Shown: positions 34,797 through 43,580 of the stretch, piece after piece
Position numbering within the stretch: the first letter of the stretch is position 1
Layout: each line of letters opens with the position of its first letter
NCBI RefSeq assembly: GCF_000190475.1
Contig: NZ_AEWH01000012.1
Span: 1 to 64,000 of the forward strand
DNA from: Ornithinibacillus scapharcae TW25
GTDB taxonomy: Bacteria; Bacillota; Bacilli; Bacillales; Amphibacillaceae
Reading direction: 5' to 3'
DNA: 64,000 bases
The notes under the pieces: model-generated
The model's database searches: none
What the model saw: the letters and a program-made list of their open reading frames with translations, nothing else
Told to the model about the DNA's origin: nothing
Position numbers and translations under genes: made by a program

Positions 34797-35939
34797 TTAA
34801 TATAATAAGTAGTTACTTCTAATAGTCTGAAATTCTATGAGTTCCTTTTGTAGTCTGCTATGGAAACCTGTTGTGTCTCCTTGTTCTATTTGTAACCGGA
34901 ATTGATCTGTTCCCATTAATAAATCCAAGAAATAATGCCTACCGGGTTTAATAAATGCAAGTTGCCCCGGATAAAGTTTATAGAGTGATTCAAGTAGCTG
35001 AAGTCCTAGTTTAAAGGATTGTAACGAATTCCGGTCGGAAACATGGATTTGAATGCCTTCACAAGCTTCCCCTTTATGCTTCTGATACATTGGTCGAAAG
35101 ACTGTCGGCCGGAAACGCACGCCTTTGATTCTGTACGAATTCATCTCATTCGCTAATTCCCTCCCATTCACAAACGGTGCACCAATCACTTCAAACGGCT
35201 TAGTCGTTCCTCTGCCTTCTGATAAATTCGTGCCCTCTATCAAACAAGTACCTGGATAAAGAATACACATATCCATCGTCGTTGTGTTTGGAGTAGGAGA
35301 TACCCAAAAGAGATCCGTTTGATCGAAATACGCCTTTCTTTCCCAGCCCTCCATCGGAATAACTTCTAATTCACAGTCAATATGAAACTCATTTTTAAAC
35401 AGGAGTGCCAGTTCACCAATTGTCATCCCGTGACGTACTGGAATTGGAAACTGCCCTACAAAAGAGCGGAATCCTTCTTGAACTAGATTTCCTTCTATCG
35501 TTACACCGTTTATAGGGTTAGGCCGATCAAGAACAACTACCTTCTTTCCCTCTTGTCCACATTGTTTCATCATATTAGCTAACGTATAAATAAAGGTATA
35601 ATAACGAGAGCCAATATCTTGTAAGTCACAGAAGACAACATCTACATTTTCAAGCATTTCAGTATTCGGCTTTTTGTCCCCATTATAAAGACTATAGATT
35701 GGAACCCCAGTGTAGCTATCCATACCTGATTTAATTAACTTCCCTTCATGTACTTCTCCCCGAATTCCATGTTCAGGACCAAATAGAGCAGTTAGATGAA
35801 TATCTGGATGATGATAAAATAAATCGATAGTAGTATCCAAGTTATGATTAACTCCGGTTAAATTAGTTAATAATCCAATTCTTGCTTTCTTGTATGGATG
35901 GGTATGAGCTTCTAAGAAGACCTCTAAACCGAGTTTCAT
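34797..35939 (-). CDS. namZ: Exo-beta-N-acetylmuramidase NamZ (DUF1343)
   Basis: 380 residues from the ATG at 35939, which has AAAGGAG 7 nt upstream; a longer frame to 36086 has no site. DUF1343 hallmarks are GLLTNLTG near 25, LFGPEHGIRG near 50, VVFCDLQDIGSRYYTFIYTL near 100 and VVVLDRPNPINGV near 135. NamZ removes terminal MurNAc from peptidoglycan fragments. B. subtilis NamZ (YbbC) is exported, but this protein begins MKLGLEVFLEAHTHPYKK and has no signal peptide, which again points to intracellular degradation. Confidence 0.92.
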   Translation of the reverse strand: MKLGLEVFLEAHTHPYKKARIGLLTNLTGVNHNLDTTIDLFYHHPDIHLTALFGPEHGIRGEVHEGKLIKSGMDSYTGVPIYSLYNGDKKPNTEMLENVDVVFCDLQDIGSRYYTFIYTLANMMKQCGQEGKKVVVLDRPNPINGVTIEGNLVQEGFRSFVGQFPIPVRHGMTIGELALLFKNEFHIDCELEVIPMEGWERKAYFDQTDLFWVSPTPNTTTMDMCILYPGTCLIEGTNLSEGRGTTKPFEVIGAPFVNGRELANEMNSYRIKGVRFRPTVFRPMYQKHKGEACEGIQIHVSDRNSLQSFKLGLQLLESLYKLYPGQLAFIKPGRHYFLDLLMGTDQFRLQIEQGDTTGFHSRLQKELIEFQTIRSNYLLY

Positions 35940-36029
35940 TGGCTGTCTCCTTTCCTCTTTTGAATTAGGAATGTTGACGTTGGGATATGTTGGTTTGTAG
36001 CAGGACGCACGAATTTTTTGGAGAATCAA

Positions 36030-36260
36030 GCGACCCGTAGGAATTTCCACGCGACGAAAGTCTATTCTCACGCAAGCATAATACAAAGTCGAGCGAAGCC
36101 CTATCTTAGTTACGCCTTCAGGCTAATTGCGCGCGACTTTTCCTGTGCCTCGCGCCTCTTTTGGGAGACTTCGCGCGGGGTCAGGTTAACTCGAGCGACC
36201 TGGGGGCATTCCCGCGTATCTTTATCATCTTTTCGCGCGATTCTCCATCTTTATGCGCAC
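36030..36260. repeat. Degenerate array with GCG every ~21 bp
   Basis: GC steps recur at 36030, 36051, 36072, 36093, 36114 (exactly 21 bp), then at about 36135, 36152, 36173, 36195, 36214, 36235 and 36255. The bases between differ. It fills the gap upstream of namZ. No gene is present; the open frame across it has no ribosome site. Confidence 0.7.
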
Positions 36261-36336
36261 TATCCCCAAACTGTCCATAAACCATTTGTTTCATATATAT
36301 TATTAATTATATAAAATACATCCTTTCTTCATGTTA

Positions 36337-36378
36337 ACAAAAAAGCTACCTCAGAAGGTTTTCCTTCTAAGATAGCTT
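36337..36378 (-). terminator. Terminator of the LacI-family regulator
   Basis: AAGCTATCTTAGAAGG and CCTTCTGAGGTAGCTT followed by a T-run on the minus strand; the left arm contains the regulator's stop codon. Confidence 0.85.
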
Positions 36379-37386
36379 GCTTACGGAATCACGATAAACG
36401 ATTTTATGCGGAATGATAATCCGTTTACATGGTTCATTTCTATTTTGTGCTTTTTCTATGATTGCTTTTGCGGATTGGGCACCCAGTTCTTGTATTTGAA
36501 TATCAACTGTTGTAAGAGCTGGTCTTGTTATTTCAGATAGATAAACATTATTAAAACTTACGATAGATATATCCTGTGGAATACGTATTCCATTTTTATC
36601 TAGCATACTAAGAATTCCAAGACTGATAAGGTCATCACTAACTACGAGCCCTGTAGGCTTTGTTGTTAAGGATAAGAGATGCTCTACTGCTTCTCTTCCT
36701 CCAGACTCAAGGAATTCAGTATGAATCTTGTAGGAATTATTATCTTCAATCCCAGCTTCTTCTAAAGCAGCTAGATAACCATTTTCACGATCACGAGTCA
36801 CAAATAAATCCCTTGATCCCCCTATAAAGCCTATACGTCTATGGCCCATCTGAATTAGATGTTCGGTAATTTCTTTTCCAGCTTTATAATTATCATTATC
36901 CACATGTGTGATGACGTTTTCATTTTCATATGGCTTTCCAACAATAACAAATGGAAAATCTAATTCCATTAAAAAGCTAGTTACCTTGTCATCGATACGA
37001 GAATATAGAAGAATGACACCATCCACATAACTACCATAGACCATTCGCTGCACTTCACTTAAAATTTCTTTCTCTGTTTCACCTGTAGATAGATACATAG
37101 AATATTCTAAGTCATGGATTACAGACCCAATTCCTCGAAGGATTTCAGGAAAGAATGGATTTTGTAGTGCTTTATTTGCGGAAGATGGCATAATGACACC
37201 AATTGCTTTAGTAGATTTCGCTACTAGATTTCTCGCGTTTATGTTTGGATGATAGCCTAGATCCTTCATAGCCTTCCGAACTTTTTTCTTCGTATCCTGA
37301 CTTATTCTAGGGTTATTCGCTATAACCCTAGAAACTGTAGAGGGTGAAACCCCACTTGCTTTTGCGACATCTTTAATTGTTACCAT
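36367..37386 (-). CDS. LacI-family regulator, MalR/MdxR-like
   Basis: 339 residues. The N-terminal HTH (VTIKDVAKASGVSPSTVSRV) and hinge (RNLVAKSTKAIGV) precede a periplasmic-binding-like effector domain. It is downstream of the GH31 gene on the same strand and most likely controls the maltodextrin genes, where palindromes of the LacI type stand upstream of malE. B. subtilis MdxR is the closest functional model. The effector would be maltose or maltodextrin. Confidence 0.87.
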   Translation of the reverse strand: MVTIKDVAKASGVSPSTVSRVIANNPRISQDTKKKVRKAMKDLGYHPNINARNLVAKSTKAIGVIMPSSANKALQNPFFPEILRGIGSVIHDLEYSMYLSTGETEKEILSEVQRMVYGSYVDGVILLYSRIDDKVTSFLMELDFPFVIVGKPYENENVITHVDNDNYKAGKEITEHLIQMGHRRIGFIGGSRDLFVTRDRENGYLAALEEAGIEDNNSYKIHTEFLESGGREAVEHLLSLTTKPTGLVVSDDLISLGILSMLDKNGIRIPQDISIVSFNNVYLSEITRPALTTVDIQIQELGAQSAKAIIEKAQNRNEPCKRIIIPHKIVYRDSVSKLS

Positions 37387-37408
37387 TTAACTCACCCTCT
37401 ACTTTACT

Positions 37409-39745
37409 CTAGTTCAATAGATTAATGACAGAGCTAACGTTGCCGTTTACGAATACGCTCTTTTCTGCCCCAACTACTTCAATTTTGATTTCATGATATG
37501 CCGGAAGGAAGTTTCCTTCTTTCGTTACTTGTATATTTACTGTTTCGCCAGTTGAATGAACTTCCAATTCTAATTTTACATACTCTCCATTATCATAATC
37601 AAATGTTTCCCCGTTGTCATCATAGAAGGTAAATCGATATGTTTCTTCCTTCTCAGACGCGAATACTTTCATGGTGAGCTTCTTCGTTTCTTTCTGTTGG
37701 TTAGAGTTCCATTCTCCTTGCATCAATACGGAACCTTTACGAACAAAGATAGGTAAATCTTCTAATTCCGCATGTACAAGATGTACATGGTTACCTTCAA
37801 AACTTTGGCCTGTTGTATATTCAACCCATTCCCCATCAGGTAGGTATACAACTCGGTCTGTTACGGAAGGCTGTAATATTGGTGCCATAATGATGTTATC
37901 TCCAAGCATAAACTGGTCATTCAAGTTATACGTTTTTACATCATCTGGATATTCCATTAATAATGGACGCATTACCGGTAAACCTTGCTTACTAGCTTGA
38001 TAAAATAACGAATACAATTGTGGCATCCATTCGTAACGCATCTGAATATATTTCTTCATGATAGCTTCATATTTTTCCCCAAATTGCCATGGCTCTTGAT
38101 AACGGAATCCAATTGCTGAGTGATTGCGAAAGAATGGTGTAAATGCACCGACTTGTGTCCATCTCGTTAATAGTTCTGCATTCGTATCATGTGCAAAACC
38201 TCCAACATCTGGACCTGTAAAAGCTACACCGGATAAGCCTAAGTTCATCACCATAGGCAAGGACATTTGTAGATGCTCCCAGAAGCTACGATTATCCCCT
38301 GTCCATACCGAACCATAACGCTGAACTCCAGCATATCCTGCACGTGTCAATAGGAATGGACGTTTCCCATTTAGGTTTTCTTTCATTCCTTCATACGTTG
38401 CTTTCCCCATTAAAAGTCCGTACACATTATGCAATTCGCGGTGTGTTGTTGGATTCCCATCATTACGATGCATGACGTCAACATCCATTGTTTTCGTCTC
38501 GTTAAAAACGGCTGGCTCATTCATATCATTCCAAATACCTTCAATTCCAAGGTCTGTATAGAATGCATGTTTATCGCCCCACCATTTACGAACCTTTTCT
38601 TCTGTAAAATCAGGGAAGGCACTACTACCTGGCCAAACATCTCCATAATAAATATCGCCTTCGATATATTTACAGAAATTATCCTCTAGAACACCTTCTT
38701 GATAGATAGGATATTCGGAATCCTTTTTCACCCCAGGGTCTACAATAGGAACAACCCGAATCCCCATTTCCTTTAGGTCAGCGATTAACTTTTCTGGATT
38801 TGGGAAGCGTTCCTTATCAAATGTGAAGACACGGTAACCATTCATATAGTGGATATCTAGATGAATTACATCAATAGGGATATCCTTTTCAATAAAGTTG
38901 TTTGCCAGTTCTCTTACTTCTGCTTCTGTCTCATAACTATAACGAGATTGGTGATAACCAAGAGACCATTTCGGTGGTAATGGCATTCTGCCTGTTAAAT
39001 ACGTATATTGTTCCAACACCATTTTCGGATGTGGACCTGCCATCACATAATAATCTAGTTGACCACCTTCAGCAGAGAAGGAGTAATTTTCCTCCGATGA
39101 TTTCATATCAAAAAATGTTCGGAACGTATTATCAAAGAAAATTCCATGTGCTTTTCCATTTCGCAATGTCATGAAGTACGGTATCGATTCATAGAGTGCA
39201 TTTGTTTCTGGGTTATGCGGTGCATACACGTCGGTATTCCACATCTCTAGCTTCTCACCACGTTTATTTAGGTGACCAGATTTTTCACCAAATCCATAAA
39301 AATGGTCTTGATCATACATCTGTTTAAATGCAATTACTTCCCCATTTTCTCGGTATGCCATTCCATGCTTATCTTCTGAAACGATTACTCTACCATTCGA
39401 ATCTGATATCATAATGCGAAATGGTGATTTTTGAATGTGAATCGTTATTTCCGAAGACTTAAGTGATAGTTTTCTTTCCGTATCCTCTTCTTTAACTGCT
39501 ACAGATTGTGGATTCACAATCACTGCTTTTGATTGGTTTAACACTGGATTCTTTTTAGGATTCATGGTTACTCGAACAATCGATTCCGTATAGAATTGAA
39601 CTGCTACGTTTCCATTGGAACAAAGGAAGTTGTATGTCATTCCTTCTTTGTTAAAATCAATTAGATCGCCGATATCCCGGTAGATAACTGCTCCATCTTT
39701 TTTTTCTTTACCCGGATGTATTGCAAAGCTCGTATCTCCTAACAT
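37409..39745 (-). CDS. Alpha-glucosidase, GH31
   Basis: 778 residues, usual for bacterial GH31. The nucleophile Asp is in GIWNDMNEPAVF near 415, and the acid/base region is GPDVGGFAHDT near 515; an N-terminal beta-sandwich and a C-terminal beta domain flank the barrel. There is no signal peptide, so it acts on imported maltodextrins or isomaltose in the cytosol. It has its own start 94 nt after the stop of the GH13 gene, behind a terminator, and precedes the regulator by 22 nt. Confidence 0.9.
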   Translation of the reverse strand: MLGDTSFAIHPGKEKKDGAVIYRDIGDLIDFNKEGMTYNFLCSNGNVAVQFYTESIVRVTMNPKKNPVLNQSKAVIVNPQSVAVKEEDTERKLSLKSSEITIHIQKSPFRIMISDSNGRVIVSEDKHGMAYRENGEVIAFKQMYDQDHFYGFGEKSGHLNKRGEKLEMWNTDVYAPHNPETNALYESIPYFMTLRNGKAHGIFFDNTFRTFFDMKSSEENYSFSAEGGQLDYYVMAGPHPKMVLEQYTYLTGRMPLPPKWSLGYHQSRYSYETEAEVRELANNFIEKDIPIDVIHLDIHYMNGYRVFTFDKERFPNPEKLIADLKEMGIRVVPIVDPGVKKDSEYPIYQEGVLEDNFCKYIEGDIYYGDVWPGSSAFPDFTEEKVRKWWGDKHAFYTDLGIEGIWNDMNEPAVFNETKTMDVDVMHRNDGNPTTHRELHNVYGLLMGKATYEGMKENLNGKRPFLLTRAGYAGVQRYGSVWTGDNRSFWEHLQMSLPMVMNLGLSGVAFTGPDVGGFAHDTNAELLTRWTQVGAFTPFFRNHSAIGFRYQEPWQFGEKYEAIMKKYIQMRYEWMPQLYSLFYQASKQGLPVMRPLLMEYPDDVKTYNLNDQFMLGDNIIMAPILQPSVTDRVVYLPDGEWVEYTTGQSFEGNHVHLVHAELEDLPIFVRKGSVLMQGEWNSNQQKETKKLTMKVFASEKEETYRFTFYDDNGETFDYDNGEYVKLELEVHSTGETVNIQVTKEGNFLPAYHEIKIEVVGAEKSVFVNGNVSSVINLLN

Positions 39746-39796
39746 GATATACCCCCTATAAATCCAATATTGTCCGTTAATTTAACCTATTAATGT

Positions 39797-39831
39797 TAAA
39801 ATTCCACTTAGGCTGGCATTGCCTAAGTGGA
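39797..39831 (-). terminator. Terminator after the GH13 glucosidase gene
   Basis: TCCACTTAGGC and GCCTAAGTGGA form a perfect 11-bp stem with a 7-nt loop, followed by ATTTTAAC on the minus strand. Confidence 0.8.
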
Positions 39832-39839
39832 TTTCACTA

Positions 39840-41492
39840 TTAAACTAATTTATACACTCTTGCTTCATATGGTTTAAGTACTTTTTCAACTGAATTTTCA
39901 TAGTTGCTTAGAAGAAGTTCTTTATTTTTGCCTTTTAATTCTGAAGGCAATGTTATTTCGGTTTCTTCTGGGTAGAGGTTTGTAATGACTAATGCCATTT
40001 CATCTCCTGATCTTCTAGTATAAGCGTATACCTTATCATGATTTTCTAGAATAAGGTGGTAGCTTCCATAGATAAATACTTGATGTTCTTTGCGAATTTC
40101 AATTAGCTTTTTGTAATAATGATAAATGGAATTTGGATCTTTTAATTCAGCTTCTACATTGATTTCTGTATAGTTCGGATTAACTTTCATCCAAGGATTA
40201 CCTGTTGAGAAGCCACCGTTCTTTTCTGTATTCCACTGCATTGGTGTTCTTGAATTATCACGGCCTGTTTTCCAAATTACTTCCATTATTTCTTGTACAG
40301 GTGTTCCTTTAGCGATTTCCTCATGATAGTAATTTCTCATTCCTACATCATCATAATCATCGATAGATGGGAACTGAACATTGGTCATGCCAATTTCTTG
40401 GCCTTGATAAATGAATGGTGTACCTTGCATCAGGAAATACATGGTTGCTAAAGATTTAGCTGATTCCACTCGATATTCCTTATCATTACCCCATGTTGAT
40501 ACTGATCGTGGTTGGTCGTGGTTTTCAAGGAATAATGCATTCCAGCCTATTCCCTCTAAACCAACCTGCCACTTAGTCAATGTTTTCTTTAATGCCGGTA
40601 AATCGATACCATTATCAGTATCTTTACCCCAAAGGCCTAAATGTTCAAATTGGAAGATCATATCGAACTTACCGTTCTTCTCTCCAACCCAATCATCAGC
40701 TTGTTCTAAACTTACACCATTCGCTTCTCCAACTGTCATAATGTCATATTTAGCAAATGTTTTTTGTTTTAATTCTTCTAAAAACACATGAATTCCATCT
40801 CGATTCATATGTCCTTCATAGGACGGCACATACTTTAAATTATCTGGATTTGGCATATCCGGAAATCCAGGTACTTTTTTAATATGAGATATTGCATCGA
40901 CACGGAAGCCATCAATTCCTTTATCTAGCCACCAATTCACCATTTCATAAAGTTCATTTCGAACTTTCGGGTTTTCCCAATTTAAATCTGGTTGTTTGGT
41001 CGAGAATACATGCATATAGTATTCTTTCGTATGCTCATCGAATTGCCATGCTGAGCCGCTAAATATAGATTCCCAGTTATTTGGTTCTTTACCATCTTTT
41101 CCTGGGTGCCAAATATAATAGTCTCTGTAAGGATTATCTTTAGAACTACGAGATTCAATAAACCATGGATGCTCGTCTGAAGTATGATTAATAACTAAAT
41201 CCATGATTAATTTCATGCCTCTCTGATGAACCTCAGCAAGTAGTAAATCAAAGTCTTCCATAGTACCGAATTCATCCATAATGTCTTGGTAATCACTGAT
41301 ATCGTATCCATTATCATCATTAGGAGATTTATAGATTGGACTCATCCAAATGACATCAATTCCGAGATCCTTCAAATAATCTAGCTTAGAGATAACACCT
41401 TGGATATCACCAATGCCATCTCCATTTGAATCCATAAAGCTACGTGGATATACTTGGTAAGCCACAGCTTCTTTCCACCATACTTGTTTCAT
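39840..41492 (-). CDS. malL: Oligo-1,6-glucosidase / alpha-glucosidase, GH13
   Basis: 550 residues, the usual length of the MalL/oligo-1,6-glucosidase group. Catalytic parts are GFRVDAISHI (nucleophile Asp near 200), GEANGV (acid Glu near 255) and LENHDQPR near 325. It removes glucose from maltose, isomaltose or maltodextrin ends in the cytosol. It follows the DUF1189 gene with the repeat element between, in the same order as mdx-malL in B. subtilis. Substrate preference (alpha-1,4 or alpha-1,6) is uncertain. Confidence 0.9.
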   Translation of the reverse strand: MKQVWWKEAVAYQVYPRSFMDSNGDGIGDIQGVISKLDYLKDLGIDVIWMSPIYKSPNDDNGYDISDYQDIMDEFGTMEDFDLLLAEVHQRGMKLIMDLVINHTSDEHPWFIESRSSKDNPYRDYYIWHPGKDGKEPNNWESIFSGSAWQFDEHTKEYYMHVFSTKQPDLNWENPKVRNELYEMVNWWLDKGIDGFRVDAISHIKKVPGFPDMPNPDNLKYVPSYEGHMNRDGIHVFLEELKQKTFAKYDIMTVGEANGVSLEQADDWVGEKNGKFDMIFQFEHLGLWGKDTDNGIDLPALKKTLTKWQVGLEGIGWNALFLENHDQPRSVSTWGNDKEYRVESAKSLATMYFLMQGTPFIYQGQEIGMTNVQFPSIDDYDDVGMRNYYHEEIAKGTPVQEIMEVIWKTGRDNSRTPMQWNTEKNGGFSTGNPWMKVNPNYTEINVEAELKDPNSIYHYYKKLIEIRKEHQVFIYGSYHLILENHDKVYAYTRRSGDEMALVITNLYPEETEITLPSELKGKNKELLLSNYENSVEKVLKPYEARVYKLV

Positions 41493-41533
41493 AACAATTC
41501 TCCTTGCTCATCATTATTCTAGGTGCATGGGAT

Positions 41534-41768
41534 GAGGTTGGGATAAATCCCCTTCTCAACTAGAAAGACGGTCAAAGCGCAAAATCAGCTCCGGAAATAT
41601 ACGAAGACTCCTGCGGGAGGATAGGCATAGGTGAGACCCCACAGTGCGTTAGCACGAGGAGGCTCACCAGCCGCCCGCGGAAAGCGAAGTATATTTCCGG
41701 AGCGGGGTTCTACACTAAACTCTAATTACACGTATTTTGCTAGTTGGAAATTTTATTATCCCGACCTC
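41534..41768. repeat. MITE-like interspersed repeat, short copy
   Basis: Outer inverted ends GAGGTTGGGATAA (41534-41546) and TTATCCCGACCTC (41756-41768) differ at one base. The core 41587-41703 is bounded by the same 15-bp inverted repeat as the copy at 12418-12752. The core is shorter (117 against 172 bp). It stands between the DUF1189 gene and malL. No open frame of its own. Confidence 0.88.
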
Positions 41769-41837
41769 ATTATTTATTCATACGATTGATAAGATACCTT
41801 CTTAACAATCACCTCTAATTTTTCATTCATTTATAAT

Positions 41838-42716
41838 CTATCGTTTTCGATTCTCTTCTTCTTCAAGCACATCATCGCTGAATCTGGTCTTTGTAAATAC
41901 TAGTAATAGCAGGATGATGAATCCGAATGATTGAATCATGATCATTGTAATGATATTGAATTGGACTAGGCCGATGACCATCGCTATTAGAGTAGGTAAC
42001 CCCATCGCGTTGACAACTAAATTAACCGATTCTTTGTATGTTTGAATTGTAGAGATTTGTCCTCTTTTCGTCAGATATACAAAGAACGAGGATCCTAAGC
42101 TGATAACGACAATGCTAACTAGCAATAGAATAAAAATAGAAACTAATAAACTTCCGACAATAAAGCCTTTATTTTGAATAAACCATTGTCTAGATAATTC
42201 ATCCTGTAATTGTTCAACTGTTGTGATGCTTTCAATCGAAAAGTCGTTCGTATAGCGTACAGTTGATACCGCATTATCCTGATCTTTTATCACAAATTCA
42301 TTCTCTTGAAAAATTAATGCATTTTCAGCCTCTAATGCTTGTTCCTCTTTAGAGGAAGATATATTTCCCCCAACTATGCCATCTTCTGTTTCTAAGTAGA
42401 AGCTGTCTGGTAACGATAGTTTCCCTTCAGAATACTCAACACTTTCAAGCTCATCTACAACAGACTCATCAAGTAAAGCAAACGCATTCGGATACGTCTC
42501 TTCTACTGGATAAGAATCGATCTTAGCCATATTTACGGAAAGTGGAACCATCATCAAACCATTAATAAATAGGAGTACGATGATAAGCTGGAACCAGTTT
42601 AATTGCTTTCTCCCAGTAAATACTCGCTTTATTGTTAGGATGCTTTTGAAATAATTGATTGGAAATATATCTTTTTTCATGTTGTTCACTTCATTTCTCT
42701 CTGAGATTAAATCCAT
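41838..42716 (-). CDS. DUF1189 membrane protein of the maltodextrin operon (YvdJ-like)
   Basis: 292 residues. One membrane segment near 50, a large soluble middle (about 75-185, KIDSYPVEETYPNAF onward) and three hydrophobic segments after 190. DUF1189 proteins such as B. subtilis YvdJ are found just after mdxG, as here. The function is unknown; a chaperone or regulatory role for the MalFG complex has been guessed from context. The gene starts about 10 nt after malG. Confidence 0.8.
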   Translation of the reverse strand: MDLISERNEVNNMKKDIFPINYFKSILTIKRVFTGRKQLNWFQLIIVLLFINGLMMVPLSVNMAKIDSYPVEETYPNAFALLDESVVDELESVEYSEGKLSLPDSFYLETEDGIVGGNISSSKEEQALEAENALIFQENEFVIKDQDNAVSTVRYTNDFSIESITTVEQLQDELSRQWFIQNKGFIVGSLLVSIFILLLVSIVVISLGSSFFVYLTKRGQISTIQTYKESVNLVVNAMGLPTLIAMVIGLVQFNIITMIMIQSFGFIILLLLVFTKTRFSDDVLEEEENRKR

Positions 42717-42725
42717 TTCTTATTA

Positions 42726-43580
42726 TTACCCTTTTGTACCACCTGAAGTTAGACCGGCTACAAAATGTTTTTGTAGCATAAAGAATAATACGGTTATTGG
42801 AATAGCAATTAAAATTGCTCCCGCTGCAAACAATGCAACCTTTTGGTTTTGTGGGTTGTTAATAAATGTTTGCAGACCAATTGCTACCGTATAGTTTTCC
42901 GGTGTACGTAGTAAGAATTTTGCTAGCATGTATTCTCCAAACGGAGTCATAAATGCCCATAAAGATTGTACTGCGATCATTGGTTTTACTAATGGTAGTA
43001 CAATCTGAATGAAGATACGGAAGTGACCCGCTCCATCAAGTTTTGCTGATTCATCCAAGTCATATGGAACCGTATCGAAGTAACCTTTCATTAGCCATGT
43101 ATTCATCGGAATACCACCACCAATGTATAGGAACATCAAGAACCAGCTTTGGTCTAAAGCTCCCATTAACAATGCCATTACATAGAATGCAGTTAGAGCT
43201 GCTGTAGTTGGTACCATTTGAATGATTAGGAAGAAAATTAAGCTTTTCTTTCTACCTACAAAGCGATATCTACTATATACATAACCTGCTAATGTAATGA
43301 ATGTTACTTGTACGATCATCGTAACCAAAGCAATGATTAACGTATTCATATACCAATCACCGTATAAGGTTTCGGTAAATAATCGTTGGAAGTTACTTAA
43401 AGTCCATTCTGCATCAAAGTTTAAGTTAAAGGCAGTAACGTTACCTGCTTTAAATGCAGAGCTTGCTGTAATCAACAATGGATAGATAATGATTACAGCC
43501 AATAATAATAGATAGAAATACGTAAATATTTTATTGATTAACCGGGAGGTTTTTTGAGATTTTACTATTCTGTTCATCAC
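42726..43580 (-). CDS. mdxG: Maltodextrin ABC transporter permease MalG/MdxG
   Basis: 284 residues, six membrane segments, EAA loop [20 protein letters not shown] near 185. It forms the channel with MdxF. It begins at the last base of the MdxF stop, so the two are coupled. Maltodextrin specificity follows from the neighbours. Confidence 0.9.
   Translation of the reverse strand: MMNRIVKSQKTSRLINKIFTYFYLLLLAVIIIYPLLITASSAFKAGNVTAFNLNFDAEWTLSNFQRLFTETLYGDWYMNTLIIALVTMIVQVTFITLAGYVYSRYRFVGRKKSLIFFLIIQMVPTTAALTAFYVMALLMGALDQSWFLMFLYIGGGIPMNTWLMKGYFDTVPYDLDESAKLDGAGHFRIFIQIVLPLVKPMIAVQSLWAFMTPFGEYMLAKFLLRTPENYTVAIGLQTFINNPQNQKVALFAAGAILIAIPITVLFFMLQKHFVAGLTSGGTKG

Noticed and set aside
36030-36260. 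Possible CRISPR array because of regular spacing
   Set aside because: The period is 19-22 bp and only three bases are shared; CRISPR repeats are longer and near-identical. No cas genes are present.
35940-36314. Open frames on both strands upstream of namZ, including a 98-codon plus-strand one
   Set aside because: They follow the GCG-phased array, lack ribosome sites and the translated sequence is low-complexity; the minus-strand one is only an extension of namZ.
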